From Isoetes taiwanensis (taxonomy: Eukaryota > Streptophyta > Lycopodiopsida > Isoetales > Isoetaceae), in the NCBI GenBank assembly GCA_021234155.1, contig JAJEKV010000020.1, forward strand, positions 9,797,172-9,861,171: a stretch of DNA of 64,000 nt, in the 5' to 3' direction. Numbering within the stretch: position 1 is the first letter of the stretch; every line of letters starts with the position of its first letter. The notes beneath the pieces were generated by a model that searched no databases, had not been told where the DNA came from, and saw only the letters and a list, made by a program, of their open reading frames with translations. The translations under genes were made by a program, and so were the position numbers. Positions 11,957-24,770 of the stretch are shown in pieces.

Positions 11957-12902
11957 ACTCCTATACATATAAAACTACATGTGTTGGCTTTATTCGGCAT
12001 GTGGAGCATAGCTTCTTAGTCCACTCAATCAACCCAGTAAATGACATTATAAATATTCAAATGAATCCACTAAATATATTAGTTTTTAAACGCATATGTT
12101 TAAAGAGCTAGTCAATGTTGGGATGAAATTTGGGTTTATCATCCACGGAGACTAAATGGCCTATTGGACCCAAATAAACAAACAAAGAACAATTGGTCTA
12201 TTCGCCAGAATACCCAAAAAAAGGGTTTTGAGGGAAATGCCTTAGCAGTAATAGGCTTGCTGATAAACTGAACATTTGTACATTGAGGATTAGGTATACG
12301 CATTATATATAAGTAATAACCATTTGCTTAAAATTACTATGTTTTTTTGTCAATTTTATAAGGCGTAAAAGTCTCTCCATTATTTGCAGAGCGGCGTCTC
12401 TAATCCCCTGCTAATCCCTTGTTTCTTGTTGTCCTCCAAAACTTCGGTGGTAACAATGCAAATCTCGAGATTTTTAGAAACAGAGCAATCAATAGAGGCT
12501 AAAATTTGGGCTCTGGGCAATGCAAAACCGTGCTATAGGTCAAGCCCTTAGCTTGTCGCACATGCCATGCCCACAAAAGGTGATTTTGCTACCTTTTATG
12601 CCATCGCAGATGGATCCCTCATAGCCCGAAACCTCTCCAAAGCCCTGCATCTTAGTTCCTGTGATCTAAACTGGGTTTTTCGAGCCAAATAGATGGAGGT
12701 AGAGATTGCATTGATCAGTAGGTTCCAGTTGCTCCAGTATGTCGGACTTCTCCACAATTTCTCTGGTAACCAAACTTCTGCCATTGCTCTGTTATTGCTC
12801 GGCCATAGCCCCCGTCTGCCATCGCTTCTCAGCCATAGCCACTCAGAGGAATTTCTTAGATGCCACATGGCAAATTAATACTGGACGTAATTTTAACAAA
12901 CA
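11957..12902. other. Gene-free stretch
   Basis: No domain or splice-supported gene is seen. The short open frames at 12596-12948 on both strands overlap each other and match nothing recognised. Confidence 0.4.
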
Positions 12903-13083
12903 GTTATTACGTCCTGTAATTGGCATGAGTCGGGCATTCCGCCTGTAAAGGGCATGGCGGCGCCGCCAAATTCGACAGCGCACTCGCGGCTCCGTCGCTC
13001 GCGCACCGCCTCGTTTGACGGGGCTGCCGAAGCCCTTTACAGGGGGGAATGCTCCTCCGGCAATTACCTAGTACGTAATAATC
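12903..13083. mobile_element. GC-rich MITE-like foldback of about 180 bp
   Basis: The ends are imperfect inverted repeats of about 50 bp: TTATTACGT..TAATTG..GCATTCC..CTGTAAAGGGC on the left and its complement GCCCTTTACAG..GGAATGC..CAATTA..ACGTAATAA on the right. The centre (12950-13040) is markedly GC- and CpG-rich compared with the AT-rich surroundings. A second inverted pair, GGACGTAAT / ATTACGTCC, straddles the left end. The target duplication is unclear. Confidence 0.6.
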
Positions 13084-14258
13084 CATCTTGAATGCCATAA
13101 ACCTCGAGTGCTTTTGTATACAATGATGTCCATGAGATTCTTAAAAATTTGCTTACTCTTTTAGATTCTATTTGTATTTCTATGGTATTTTATAAGGGAC
13201 ATTGGAGATACTTCATGTCCACCCCTCCCCCCGTGAGGGAATAAATTACTAATTGCTTATTTCTTATTAGCCAGAATGACTTTAGCTAAACTTGCTCGAT
13301 ATTAATCCCAAAACTTTCTGTGGTATAACTAAACTCTACACATTTTTCCTCTCATACTTTCTAGCGTTTAGCTAAACTAACCCAAACATCATCCCAAAAA
13401 TTGCTATGGTGTGGCCAACAGAAAATATTAAGCCAAATTAGTATTTTTTTTTCAATTATTTTCACTTATTTTAGTCATTTTCTTTGTGAAAACATTCTAA
13501 AATAATGCTAACTAGCAAAATCTATGACTCAAATTAATTTATAATGCTAGAAACTAAACTACTAATCATATATTTCTTATAAACTAGAATAATATTAGCT
13601 AAACTAGCCTGAAATTCATTCTAAAAGTTTCTATGGTTTAGCTAAACTATACAAAATTTCACTCTCTTACTTTCTAGCATTTGGCTAAAGAGCTCCAGGG
13701 TTGGTCCAGTCCCGAAAAAAAGTTAAGCTAAAATTATTATTTTTTTCCCAATTTTTTCCATTTACTTTAGCCAATTTTTTTCGAAACTTTGCCAAAAAAT
13801 CGTCAAATAGCTAAGTTTAGCCCTTAAATTATTCCATGTCCCCCTCCCTTCGGGGCCTCCCATGGCATATACGCCCCTTTTGTGGTCAATTTCTAGAAGG
13901 TACAAGTTTTACATCATAATGCCTCATTTGCTTCTTCGATAGCTTGCATGACATGGGTAGGAGAAGCTAGATTGCAAGGCAAAGTATCCATCTATTAAAT
14001 GCTTCTTAATATAGCTCATGCAGCTTCTCGTCTTGTCTATATTCTTCTTACTCCTAGAAATTTAATTCCGTGCTTGAGATAATGCATTAGGGACATTATT
14101 TGAGATCCAAATGCACAATATTTAACCCTCTAGTTCATGACAGTAATCCTAGGCAGTAATGTAGTTGTGCTCTTTCTCGTATTAGGTCCCACACAACTTT
14201 TAACCTCTGTGGACGATAAAGTTCAATTCAATTTTTACTCTCTCTCTCTCCCTCCCAC
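13084..14258. other. AT-rich gene-free stretch
   Basis: No gene is recognised. The phrase TAGCTAAACTA and close variants recurs several times between about 13280 and 13830, suggesting decayed local repeats. A short (CT)n tract lies at 14238-14252. Confidence 0.4.
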
Positions 14259-14811
14259 AAGGCACCCAAAAATTTAACCACTATAATAAACCACTAAAAA
14301 ACCCCTATAGATGTGGTTTCTTATGCTGAAAAAATTATTCTTAGTAAAAACCACATAACATAGTGGTTTTCATAACTCATACATGGTTATTCATGCTAGT
14401 CTTATGTTATAATGTGGTTTATTAAAATCAATATTAGCTTATTACATGGTTTTTAGTGTCAATGGCTTTTTTTATTTGGTTTTCTAATGTAGCATGATTT
14501 ATTAAATCCACAGCATGGTTTGTAGCATGGTTTTGACATTGCTTTAAATATGGCAATGGTTGTTTGTGTTGGTTTTCATTGTCCGGTTTAGTGAAGTTGA
14601 AGTATTCTATAACATGGTTTTTTAATACAAATTTAAATAGTATAGTGTTTTAATCATGCTAGTTCTCTAATAAAAAATGCATGTTTATAATGGTCGTGGT
14701 TTGTAGCATGGTTTTCAATATCGAAGTTTATTGTCCATGGTAATTATTCATAGTTATCACCCTGAATAGGATGTGGATATTCATAGTGGTTAACTCATAA
14801 GGCACCCAAAA
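14259..14811. mobile_element. Possible 527-bp TIR element flanked by 13-bp direct repeats
   Basis: AAGGCACCCAAAA occurs exactly at 14259-14271 and 14799-14811. The enclosed sequence starts ATTTAACCACTATAATAAACC and ends with a complementary ATAGTGGTTAACTCAT, sharing an 11-bp inverted core (TTAACCACTAT). The interior is rich in GTGGTTT/CATGGTTT words. A 13-bp target duplication would be long for known families, so the class is left open. Confidence 0.5.
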
Positions 14812-17117
14812 CACAAATGTCATAATATTTTCTATTTTTTTTTTGAAGAACATTATAGTTTACTTAAGTATCAATCAAACTAGCACATGTGAAAATACAA
14901 AGGTGTCTTTTGTGCAATTTGTTTTGTGCAATTTATTTATTATTTGATCTTTTGTAATTTGTTTGCATCTTTACCACATACTATAGTAATTTTCAAGAAC
15001 TATGTATGTTTTTGCATTCGCACTTCTTACATTTCTTAGTGCTAAAGGTTTTAATATGGCTTTCAATTTTTCAATACCAATTTAATTAATATCCCATGCT
15101 TAAATTTGTATTAAGAAGGAGAATGTCTGCTATAATGATATTTTAAAGATGCTATAATCGAGATGATTTTGTTTTAATTTTAAAATGATTGAAGATAGCT
15201 TCAACTCTGACTATCCTTGTGACAATGCCTCTTCCTTGCATAACCATGCATTTTCTCCCCTTTTAAATGCCCTTGCTAACTTTTTTTGGGCATTGAAGCC
15301 TTTGGGCTTCTTTATGAAGTTTTCCAAATTTTAGGGTTTGCAATTTCCTTGGTTTTTAGTAAAAGCTTTTGGGCTTCTTTTTGAGAGGGGTGATTCCTAT
15401 TTTATTCATTCGGGTTCAAGCGGTAGTAGATAGTCAGAAATAGTTGGTTTGTTTTGGGTGGCTCTGCTTTTAACTTTCACAGGGACAAGGAATGCCATTT
15501 GAACTACTTTGTTAAAACTAAAAGAACATGTGTTTTATTTCTTCTACTAGATTAGATAGAAGAAGATTGTGAATGCTTGTCTTGGCCTTCGAGGTGCTTG
15601 TAGGCTGGTACCATGAGTTATGAGAAGTTTGCAGAGTTTATCAACCTAGGCGTGGTGCTTCTCAAATGTAGTCTTTATGAATTTGGTAGGGGGTTCAAAT
15701 CCTAAGTGAAAAGAGTTCTTAATTTTTGCAACATTTAAAACTATAATCTATTTGTGTTCTTAAGCGGTCCAGAAGTTGGGTGCACTACAAGCTAACTAGG
15801 TGGCAAAGCGAGATGGTTGTAACTTATTATATTAGATTTTCCCTTCAAGGAATTGTTGTAGAGAAACTTGTAGGGAGCACATATGAACACGCCTTCCTGT
15901 CGCATTGTTTTGTATGCCGCATGTTTTTGAATTTTATTTTACTGTTGTTTCTTTACCTAATTGTATAAGTTGAATTGATGGGAAGTTGTCAATTGATATG
16001 AACTTGTGTTTGTAATGTATAAGTTAGTAGGCTGTGTTGTATGTAGCGAGAGAACTTTGTTTACATGTCGCGGCGATCCCGCTTTATGATTGAATATAGG
16101 GTTGACCTCGCGATCCCACGGTTTTGTAAATCATAAGTTGTATGGAAATCTCGAAGTTTGACCCCATCTTAGTTTTGGGGAGATGGCCAAGGTTGAGCCA
16201 CATATAGAGTATTAATGGAATATTCCATGGTCGGATGATGAGGTGTATCCTAGATGTGCATTTCAAATACAAAGGAACTAATAGGCCTAAGTGTATTTTG
16301 TAGATTTCCTAAAACAATAAGGATGCTATCACTACCCCCATGTCAATCACGCTACCTTGAATAGATGGAAACCCTAACCCTGAACGTTTCTAAGGCACCA
16401 CTATCTTTGGGGCGACTTTCAAAAGTTCTTGGCAATACCATGGGAAGAACCAAAGGGAGTGTCCAAAAGAGCTAGCATCGCATTTGTGTTGGAAAGAATG
16501 TGCAGCAAAAGAGATGAAGGCAACTTTCATTTTTTTTACCGCTTACATTCCAACATTTCCCAGGTCAGAACAGAATCTTCCTCTTTGTTGCCTCGTTATT
16601 ACCTTAAAAGCCAACCGCGCTTCAAAAAAAGTTGTTCTAATATAAACTTACCGCGGTTGTGAAACGAAGTTCCTCTTGGGTTTATTCTTTTTGGAAAGAA
16701 GTCCTTTGGATTTATTCTTTTTCGGGTAGCCCCGATTAAAGCGGCGATGTTCTTGGTTGTAAACACCGCAAAACTTAAAAATCTGGCAATAGCTGGTTAT
16801 GGTATGAAGCCAAATATTTGGGATCTTTGTGACGAGTGTAGAGGTTATTTGGTAGTTTAAAACATTATTAGCTTATTTCTGAAGAAAACAAGCCAACATC
16901 TTTTAAGGATCCCATTCTTCTTTTGCTAAAGGAGAGGCTAACCGTAAAATCTAATCCTCACTACATTTTTCCTGAAAACCTGGATAATGGAGGAGTGGTT
17001 GATAGGTCAGAGGTGGCCTTTAGATTTTTTCTACATGCACGCCTATCTTGAGAAAGCATGTTTTCTAGATTATGATACTGCGGACACTCAGTGCTATTTT
17101 TCAAACTCACATTTGCA
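14812..17117. other. Gene-free stretch
   Basis: No supported gene. A short phrase (TTTATTCTTTTT, 16680-16725) is repeated. The small frames at 15780-15968, 16084-16272 and 16429-16662 have no recognisable domain or splice context. Confidence 0.4.
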
Positions 17118-17181
17118 AAATAGAATAGAATAGAATAGAATAGAATAGAATAATAGAATAGAATAGAATAGAATAGAATAG
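17118..17181 (+). repeat. (AATAG)n microsatellite
   Basis: About 12 pentanucleotide units interrupted once by a two-base shift. It is a simple-sequence repeat. Confidence 0.9.
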
Positions 17182-20100
17182 GTTTTAGCGCCCACGGAGA
17201 CCAATAAGAGGAATGGATGAATATAGTGTCTTTATTTCTATACATTTATGAAGCGTCATATACCAAGAAAAGTTTTATGGTGCCGGAAAATCCTAGATCT
17301 CATGGGAATGGCTTTGTAGATAAGCAAAAACATGGTCAAGTTGGATTTCCTTTAAGCACTTGGCAAATCGCTGTTGCCTTATTGTGACATTGGCATGGAG
17401 TCTATCGGAGATAATGGAATCTGTGGATGTTGCAAGGTAGTACATCGTTTGGGCTATGGGAATGACATGGAATGGTTAGGACAGTAATGCGCATCTAACA
17501 TTTTTAAGGCCTGCAGTTCCTTTAGCCCATTAATTGCTACGTGTGGATCCACAAATAATCAATTGACACCTGTTTTGTTCCATTCCATTGCGCCTGAATT
17601 GGTGGAAGTTTTCCCGACGTGGAGTGAGTTATCATAGAAGAAATATGACGCGATCTTCTTCGAGTTTCGGGGAAAATTGGACAAATGGGATGAACAAAGC
17701 ATAATCCGGCGCCGGAGTTTAATGGAATGTAGATGATGGTAGATAAGCTGTTTTATTGCTGATCGCCCGCTAGTTCTTGCCGCCAGGACCGTAAAACCGC
17801 CCGGGTTAGTGGAATCTGGGCCTAAGATAAAATGCATCGTCCCGTATCTTACGTGATCTTAAGAAAGATACGTGGGTTAAAACAAAAAAAAAAAAAAAAA
17901 TTGCCCTCATTGGGTTTCTCCAGCACCCGTTGGGTTTTCCCTTTGCCGCCAAGCCAAAAATCGTGTTCCTCTTTGCCCGGAAATCCCTTCTCTGCTATCG
18001 ATTAGCTCTGGTAATCCCCTTCTTTGATGCTGATTAGCTCTGTGTTTGAAGGAGAAACCGAAATCCCTTCTCTGATGCCGATTATCTCTGTTTAGCGAGA
18101 TCCACGTCTCTGGTATGTTTTTTAAGGTCCTTCTACTCAATGAAATTGATGGCGCATACAGTTTATCTCTAATGCAAGCTTTATCTGCTGACTTTGTCTT
18201 TCTATAGGTTCATTCAGTTCAAAAGTACCTTGTCTAAATTTATGAAGTATGCTATATGCTTTGGCTTTCATCACTACTACAGGGGTTTTGCTTTGTCAAC
18301 ATCAGGGATCCCACCTGAGGTTCTTTAGAGCGTGTAAAAATCTAGTAGCCGTGATTTGCATTGTGCCAGTTTGGTGGTGCTTGTTTGAGCAATGCATGTA
18401 TCCATTATAGCTTTGATATACATGACCTGATGTAAGAAAGAGAAGCTCTTATTTTATTATGAGTTGCAGTTGGATACTTCATTACATCTATACCGAAGAT
18501 ATAATAGAAGATGTGAGGGATGGGGTGAAATGGCTAGGAGAAGATGGCACAATGGCCCCAGATTAAGCATCACTCCATGCCAGCCTGGTAATAATTTTAT
18601 TCAGTATTTTATGTTTGCATAAAGCATTTGAAATCACCGATTTTGGTTCCATAGGTCTTTGTTGCAATCGACATTATGAGAATGTTCGCTTCTTAATTCT
18701 CCATTGCACGGCAATAGGTTTCTTCCTTTCTAACCCGGGATACTGCATAACACGATTTTTGATATCAGATGGTTTTGGAGAGGCTTAATGGATTCAGTTG
18801 TAGCATTTGTAAATTTGACAAGGTAGAGTAGGCGCATGTCGTGAGATATTGGATATTTTATTTTGCAAAAAGTCATGCTATAACATCAATTCTGTTATTG
18901 CACATTCGCACGCCACAAAGCTTTTCACATTCTTTATCATTGGGTTGAGAGCGGTTTTGCTGGCACTTTTGTTGTAAAGCACTTGGGTTTTAAATATTGA
19001 GTTCATTTTCTTTATTTTTTTCTTTTGCACGGGGCATTATGATCCGGACATAGCTTATCAATACTATGTGGTACCGCTTATATCGGCTGTGGTGAACTCC
19101 CTATACACCTACTGATTTTGCAATCCTAGGTCCTATATTTAGCTTTTAATTTTCATATTTCCAACATTGGTGATATCTTCTTTTTGGTTGGCTCCTTTTA
19201 CATCATTAAACCTCAGAAGTATCTATACTTTGCCATTCTAAGCATTTTACCAGGTTTGCATTTGCATTTTTTCTACGTTTTGTTCGATTTGGCACATGGT
19301 TTTCTTCGCATAAATTTTTAATCTGTAGAAGAATGTAGATGGTGCAATAGAGTTGGCATTAATCGACTTCGCATAGCATTTCAAACATTTCTTCTTCTAC
19401 ATTTTTTTTCTTGTGTGTTGGTGCTTTTTCTTCTCTATTCTAGGAGCCACAATGCATGGGATTTAAATGCCATGTAAGTTTGCTTGTCCTCCTTTCACTG
19501 ATAATCTAGCAGAAATTTGTACATTTCATTTTTCCAGATCCGCATCATGTGAGACCGGGATTTGGCATCGCCTAGGCTAGGTACAATGTGCCTAAAGGTT
19601 TGCATTAAGTTAAAAACGTAAACATTAGAAGTTAAGAAAAGGTAATTTTGCTCTTCCTAACGGGCCGAATGCAAGGGAGGCAGGTGATGCCGGGTCTTGT
19701 ATATAGCTATTTGTATGTGTCAATAAAGCCAGGTAATAATAATAAATTGGCTCTTCCATTTATGTATATGGCTATTTGTATGTGTCAATAAGCTGTGGCA
19801 CAATAAAATGGCTCAAGGTCATAGATTTTTTTCTGCCCTAATTCATTTTTCAGTTTATTATCCCTAAGATCAGATTTCATCGGTTTCACATTGTTTATAC
19901 CGATTCTTGCCCTTGCTTCTTTTATACTAGAATTTCTGAGTTAGATGCAAAGACTCAGGAATGGCAAGATATGCATATGGGATTTGGAGTTTTATGAATT
20001 GGCGGCAAATGCAAATTTAAGTGCAAATTGGGTTTCTTGTAAGTTTTGGAGCTCAAATTGAAGTAACATAGAATAGTTTTCTGAAGATTGTTGGGAGTGA

Positions 20101-20280
20101 TTCAAAGTTGAAAAGTGATTTCCTGAAGTGGCTATTTATATCCATGGGGATAATGGTTTAACCAAAGGTTCTAAATCCTTGAAGCTTCTTCTTTTATTTA
20201 TTTTTTATTATGAAAATGCCATTTTAATGGCAATTTCTATTGGGTGTGTTGGATTTCATGACATCTGCAAAATTTCCTAT
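17182..20280. other. Gene-free stretch with short repeats and a repeat-tail relic
   Basis: A poly-A tract at about 17882-17900 is followed by three imperfect 30-bp copies of CCCTTCTCTGATGCCGATTA (about 17986, 18017 and 18066). At 19690-19760 a TATAGCTATTTGTATGTGTC phrase is repeated, and an (AAT)n-like tail follows the first copy, reminiscent of a LINE or SINE 3' end. No coding domain is recognised. Confidence 0.4.
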
Positions 20281-20880
20281 AATTATCAATGATAGAGACC
20301 ATTCTAAGAAACCGCTACATGCTAGCACTAAGAACCATTACATGCTAACATATAAATTATACGGTGTTAATAAATTAACTTAGAATGCTTTGGTAGATAA
20401 CGCACTAGTGATCTATAACATTGAACACGATATGCATTCCACTAAAAAGACCTCTATGGTTTGCATGCACAAAATGGAAGGCTTTAAACTATAAACATAT
20501 GCGGCAATAAAACTTCAACCCTATATGGCTACACTTTAACCCTATATATAGAGTTTACACATAAAATGGGAGAGCTTTTAGACCATTAACCATATACAAC
20601 TTTGTGTAATTTTAACACAATGCAAACCATATAAATTTAGCCACCCTAATGCCTTTAGAACCATTGTATAATGCCATATCAAGCCCAGGGTCTCATTACC
20701 ACCACCTTATGCCATTAAAGAAACTCTGCGAACCACGATATTAAACAACAGCGAATAAACGGCTAGAAAACCATATGCATTGAACTACATAAGCGAACCG
20801 TTGATAATTACTTTGTAAAAATACCACATTAATAATGCATATAAAATGCATACATTAAGCCATGTAATGTTTTTAATGAT
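20281..20880. repeat. AACCAT-rich decayed repeat
   Basis: The words AACCAT, GCATGC and their variants recur through this block. The composition resembles the reverse complement of the element at 14.27-14.80 kb (CATGGTTT words), so it may be a relative. Ends and target duplication were not found. Confidence 0.3.
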
Positions 20881-20978
20881 ATCAACCCACAAAGATGCAT
20901 TTTGTTATTTTCAACGATTTTATGTATAACCAAAGAGGAAAAACCAGTAGTGGTTTTATTTTGGAGTGCCCTTGTGTC

Positions 20979-21024
20979 CCCTCCTCCCTCCCTCCTCCCT
21001 CCCTCTCTCTCTCTCTCTCTCTCT
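20979..21024 (+). repeat. (CCCT)n(CT)n microsatellite
   Basis: A compound pyrimidine-only tract on the plus strand: CCTCCCT units followed by about nine CT units. Confidence 0.9.
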
Positions 21025-24000
21025 GCGGCAGGGTTTTGACCTGGAAGCTCTTACACAATTTTCATGACTCTAGGTAGAGCGAGGTCGAAATATGTGCCAT
21101 TAAAAAGCTATTTTGGAGACCTTTCTAGGGGCATCGAATTCTACTATGCTTGAAAAATAACAAATTTCCAGCTGGGTTTAGATTTTGATCATCAAATGAG
21201 TTAATGTGGCATTTTAGCCTCATCCAGAGCTCCAAAACAATAATGTCATCCAGGGCTCCAAAACAAGAATGTCTATTGGATACGGATCATACTAACCCAA
21301 AGAAAGTGGTACAGATATCCATTTTGTAACAGCCACCCTAATACCTACAAACCCGGTGTAGCTTTCAAAAACCCTTAAACATACAGATGTACGCTGATCT
21401 TCAAGGCTTTAACTACAAAGCTAAGGTGCCTACATTGGGTTAATTTTATAACTCTTTTCTTCTCCATGGTTCTACAAGGACCTACTTATGTCTCGGAGCC
21501 AACGACACCTAGAGTGGATGCTTTTACAGCGTGTACATCTACAGTGGGAGCTATTGTTTGCGTGTTTGTTTGAATCCTCTCACAAAGCAGGCAGACATAG
21601 TCTTGACATGTGGATACAGATGCGGAATCAGTATGTGAAGCTCCTCTTTGTGGCCGCATGTTGCTTCCCACATGCAAAGTCAAACTTACATTACAGGCAC
21701 TCAAATATAGACAGGTTGGACCAAATGTTAATCTATGTAATGACTTATTCAGCCCGAGGCACCGACACATCTGATTTAGGACGCCAGCGTGACTGCTGGT
21801 TAGCGGAATTCAATGCATGCACAAGCGAGGGATAATTTAATAAAGTTCAACCCGGGTGAGGGACATGTTAAAACCGGAGACAATAATAAACTTTGGCCGC
21901 GTTATGCGATTTGATGAGGAAAAGCCCATCACATCCCACTTGAAAAAGAGTTGGATGTGCATCTTTGACTTGCTCATTTGCATGAGATTACCACCTGATA
22001 GCTATGCCGCCCTCCATCGTCATTTGTCCACGGAAAAATCTGAGGATCGGCTATCATAGATCATATGCTTGTGGTCGAGCAAAATCTACACCTTATCATG
22101 CATCTATAGGTGGGAACGAGCATCAAAAATGAGGATGTGGATTCAGATCATCAACCTCTCTTTTAAGGGTGGGCGATACATGCCAATCCCTTTGCCAAGC
22201 TCATTTCCACATGCCTTAACTCCACCTGGATTATGATCAACATAGTATTACAATCAACAGATTGACAAGCTGGTCACAATCCTTCTGAGTGATGCAAAAT
22301 GATTTTTTTGAGAGAGAAAAAGCCCTTTATTATTAGACAAAAGCTCCCTCGAAATAGGTAGTTGATGATGGAGTCAAGAAAAAACTAAACGCTGCTGGTG
22401 ACAATTGATCCAGTTCGGGTTCGCAAACAATCGAACAATGCAAAGCTTTCCTCAAGGGAAGATGAAGGGTAACAAACATCGATATGCAGGTTAGTACGGG
22501 GTGTGAGTGCTCTGGTTTGTCTCTTCAATGTTGTGATGTTTAAAGATACTTGCTCGGTAACTTTAATTGAATTGGTATAAAGCGGGGTTTTGCGCGTCCT
22601 AAGAAGAAGATGGAAGCCCGATTACAAGGTGGAGTGGAAACTTGATTTAAGAAAAAGGTATTCTGATTTTAGCTTAATTAAATTGTGCTTTCGTGTAACA
22701 TACTTTTCGCTCGCCTGCTTAGCCAATGTTCATGATGCGAAATCAACAAATTCAGTTTTATAGAGAGACTAATAAAAAATGGGAGGGAGGAAACCGACAA
22801 AAGTAACAAAGACTTTGCATACAAACGAGGGAATTCACCATGATTCATAAACGCCTCAAGACAATGGTACAGGTATACTTTACGGTATGTAGCTGCTTGG
22901 CGGGAACAAAACAATTGAGGGATGTGTTTGGATACAGCACGAAGATGCAATTGTCACGTAATTGACTTTGCTGCTGAAAATTACGGTTTAAAATTGAGAG
23001 GAGAGCACAATCTGTCAACGAAAAGCACGGACCGAACTCAATTACGAGGTTCTTATCACATATAGACATGCAACTGGCTGAGATAGGAGATGGAAGTTAA
23101 AGAAACTGAAACAAAGAAAGCGGGCGGGGATAAAATTTGAAAAGAAACGAAGTCGAGAACCATCGGCACTAATCCCGAGGAGGAGTAAAGGAAGTGCACT
23201 TTTATATTTGGATAGCGGGGAGCCTGCTGCGAGAGTTTGTACAACATTGCTTGAAAGTACATCGCGGCGGCTTGAAACCTGGGGAACATTGAGTACAAAG
23301 TATATTTTTGGAGTGATGGTTGCACATCGGTTTAAAGGAGCCCGAGGCCTTTACTACGGTAGCTGAAGGAACTATGTGTGTAGTGTGAAGGTGGTGGAAT
23401 GACGTGAGGGATGAGGGGAGGAGATGAGCGTTGGCGCCAGCCACACACGCTGATGCGAGGACACCTCAAGCCAGGCGGATGAGAGCTTTTACTTAAGCTG
23501 TTCTCAATTTTAGGAATCCGCAATAACCCCTGAAATCGGGGATTCCATAAAGTAACAGTGACGAATTTGATCTCGATGCAATTCAATCTCGGTCTAGAAT
23601 AGGTTTACATTGGGTTTTGCTTTCGCTCGTTCTTTCTTTGCATTCTACGTTTTGTAGTCCGGGGATCTTTAGGGTTCTGACCCACAATTCCTAACCCTTC
23701 AGGAAATGGAATTTGAGGCATATTAATCTGATTTTATGATGAGGTGCCCCACGGAATTTGGAATAGAAACCCGTCTACCATTGAAACGCATTCTTGATCT
23801 CCATTCATCTGTAAAATGGGGGACCTTGGCGTGGTGGTATGGAGATTTTGGTATCTAATTAGTTCGGATTCTTGGGCCCAGGTACTTTGATTTGGGAGTG
23901 CAATGAGGGGTAGGGTGAGGATTGAGGTCTTGAATTTTTAGTTTTTCGTCTTCCAGTGCGGGCTGCATAATAACTTTTCTGGGAGAAGGAAGCAGGCTAC

Positions 24001-24770
24001 ATCATTAAAGAACATTAACCTTGTAAAAGGGAAGAAATAGGAAAAAAAGGAAAAAGGAAAGGAATTGGGGTAAAGATGCATTTGTATTCGATAACGGTTG
24101 CCACGTTAGCGGTGCTGTCAGGTTCGGTCAGAATAAAGGGAACAAAAACTAAACACTTGAACAAATCTTAGGTGTCAAAAGATAGAGAGTGAACAAAATC
24201 TTTTAGGCTGGGAGGGCTTGGGGAGGAGAGCATGGGGATACAGAAAGAAATCTACAGGGAGCCACCAGAAATAATCGAGAGATCAACAAAAGAGGCTATG
24301 ACTTTAATGGGGGTCATAGAGAGAGTAGGAATCAGCATGCGAGGGACCAGGTCTTCCATAGACAAAAGATTGTTGGATGGGAAGCGAATGTGAAATGAAT
24401 TTATTCTGGAACACTTATGGATTCCGTTAGAGGTGGACAATACTGTATAAGCTATCCATAGATCAAACAAGGGCATCTTGAGAAAAGTTGTTGTAGCCTG
24501 AAACAGCGTCTTTAGAACCTTCATGGATGAATTACTGTCGAGTAAAAATTTGATTATACAATGGGACCCGGAGCTGAAGAAACTCAATACAAGCATCAAA
24601 GGAACATCAAAGATGGGGAGGGAAGCCGAGAATATGTAATGAGAAAGGCACAGGAGAAAGCCTTTAAGGGTGAGGTTAGCCTAGATGAAGCATTGAAGGT
24701 GCACCTCCCTGGAGGTCTACCAAGTGAGAAGCAAGAAGAATGCCAAACCAATGCGCGATGGGAACTCAAA
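21025..24770. other. Gene-free stretch before the LINE array
   Basis: No recognised gene. Frames at 21488-21835 (+), 21856-22059 (+), 23332-23586 (-) and 24561-24770 (+) are open but carry no motif I can name. The translation near 24255-24560 (+) contains stops and vaguely resembles retroelement gag, without proof. Confidence 0.35.

Noticed and set aside
14190-14220. Shared CTCTGTGGAC(G/A)ATAAA phrase with about 53,050 as an LTR boundary
   Set aside because: Only about 16 bp match and no LTR ends or primer-binding site were found at either place.
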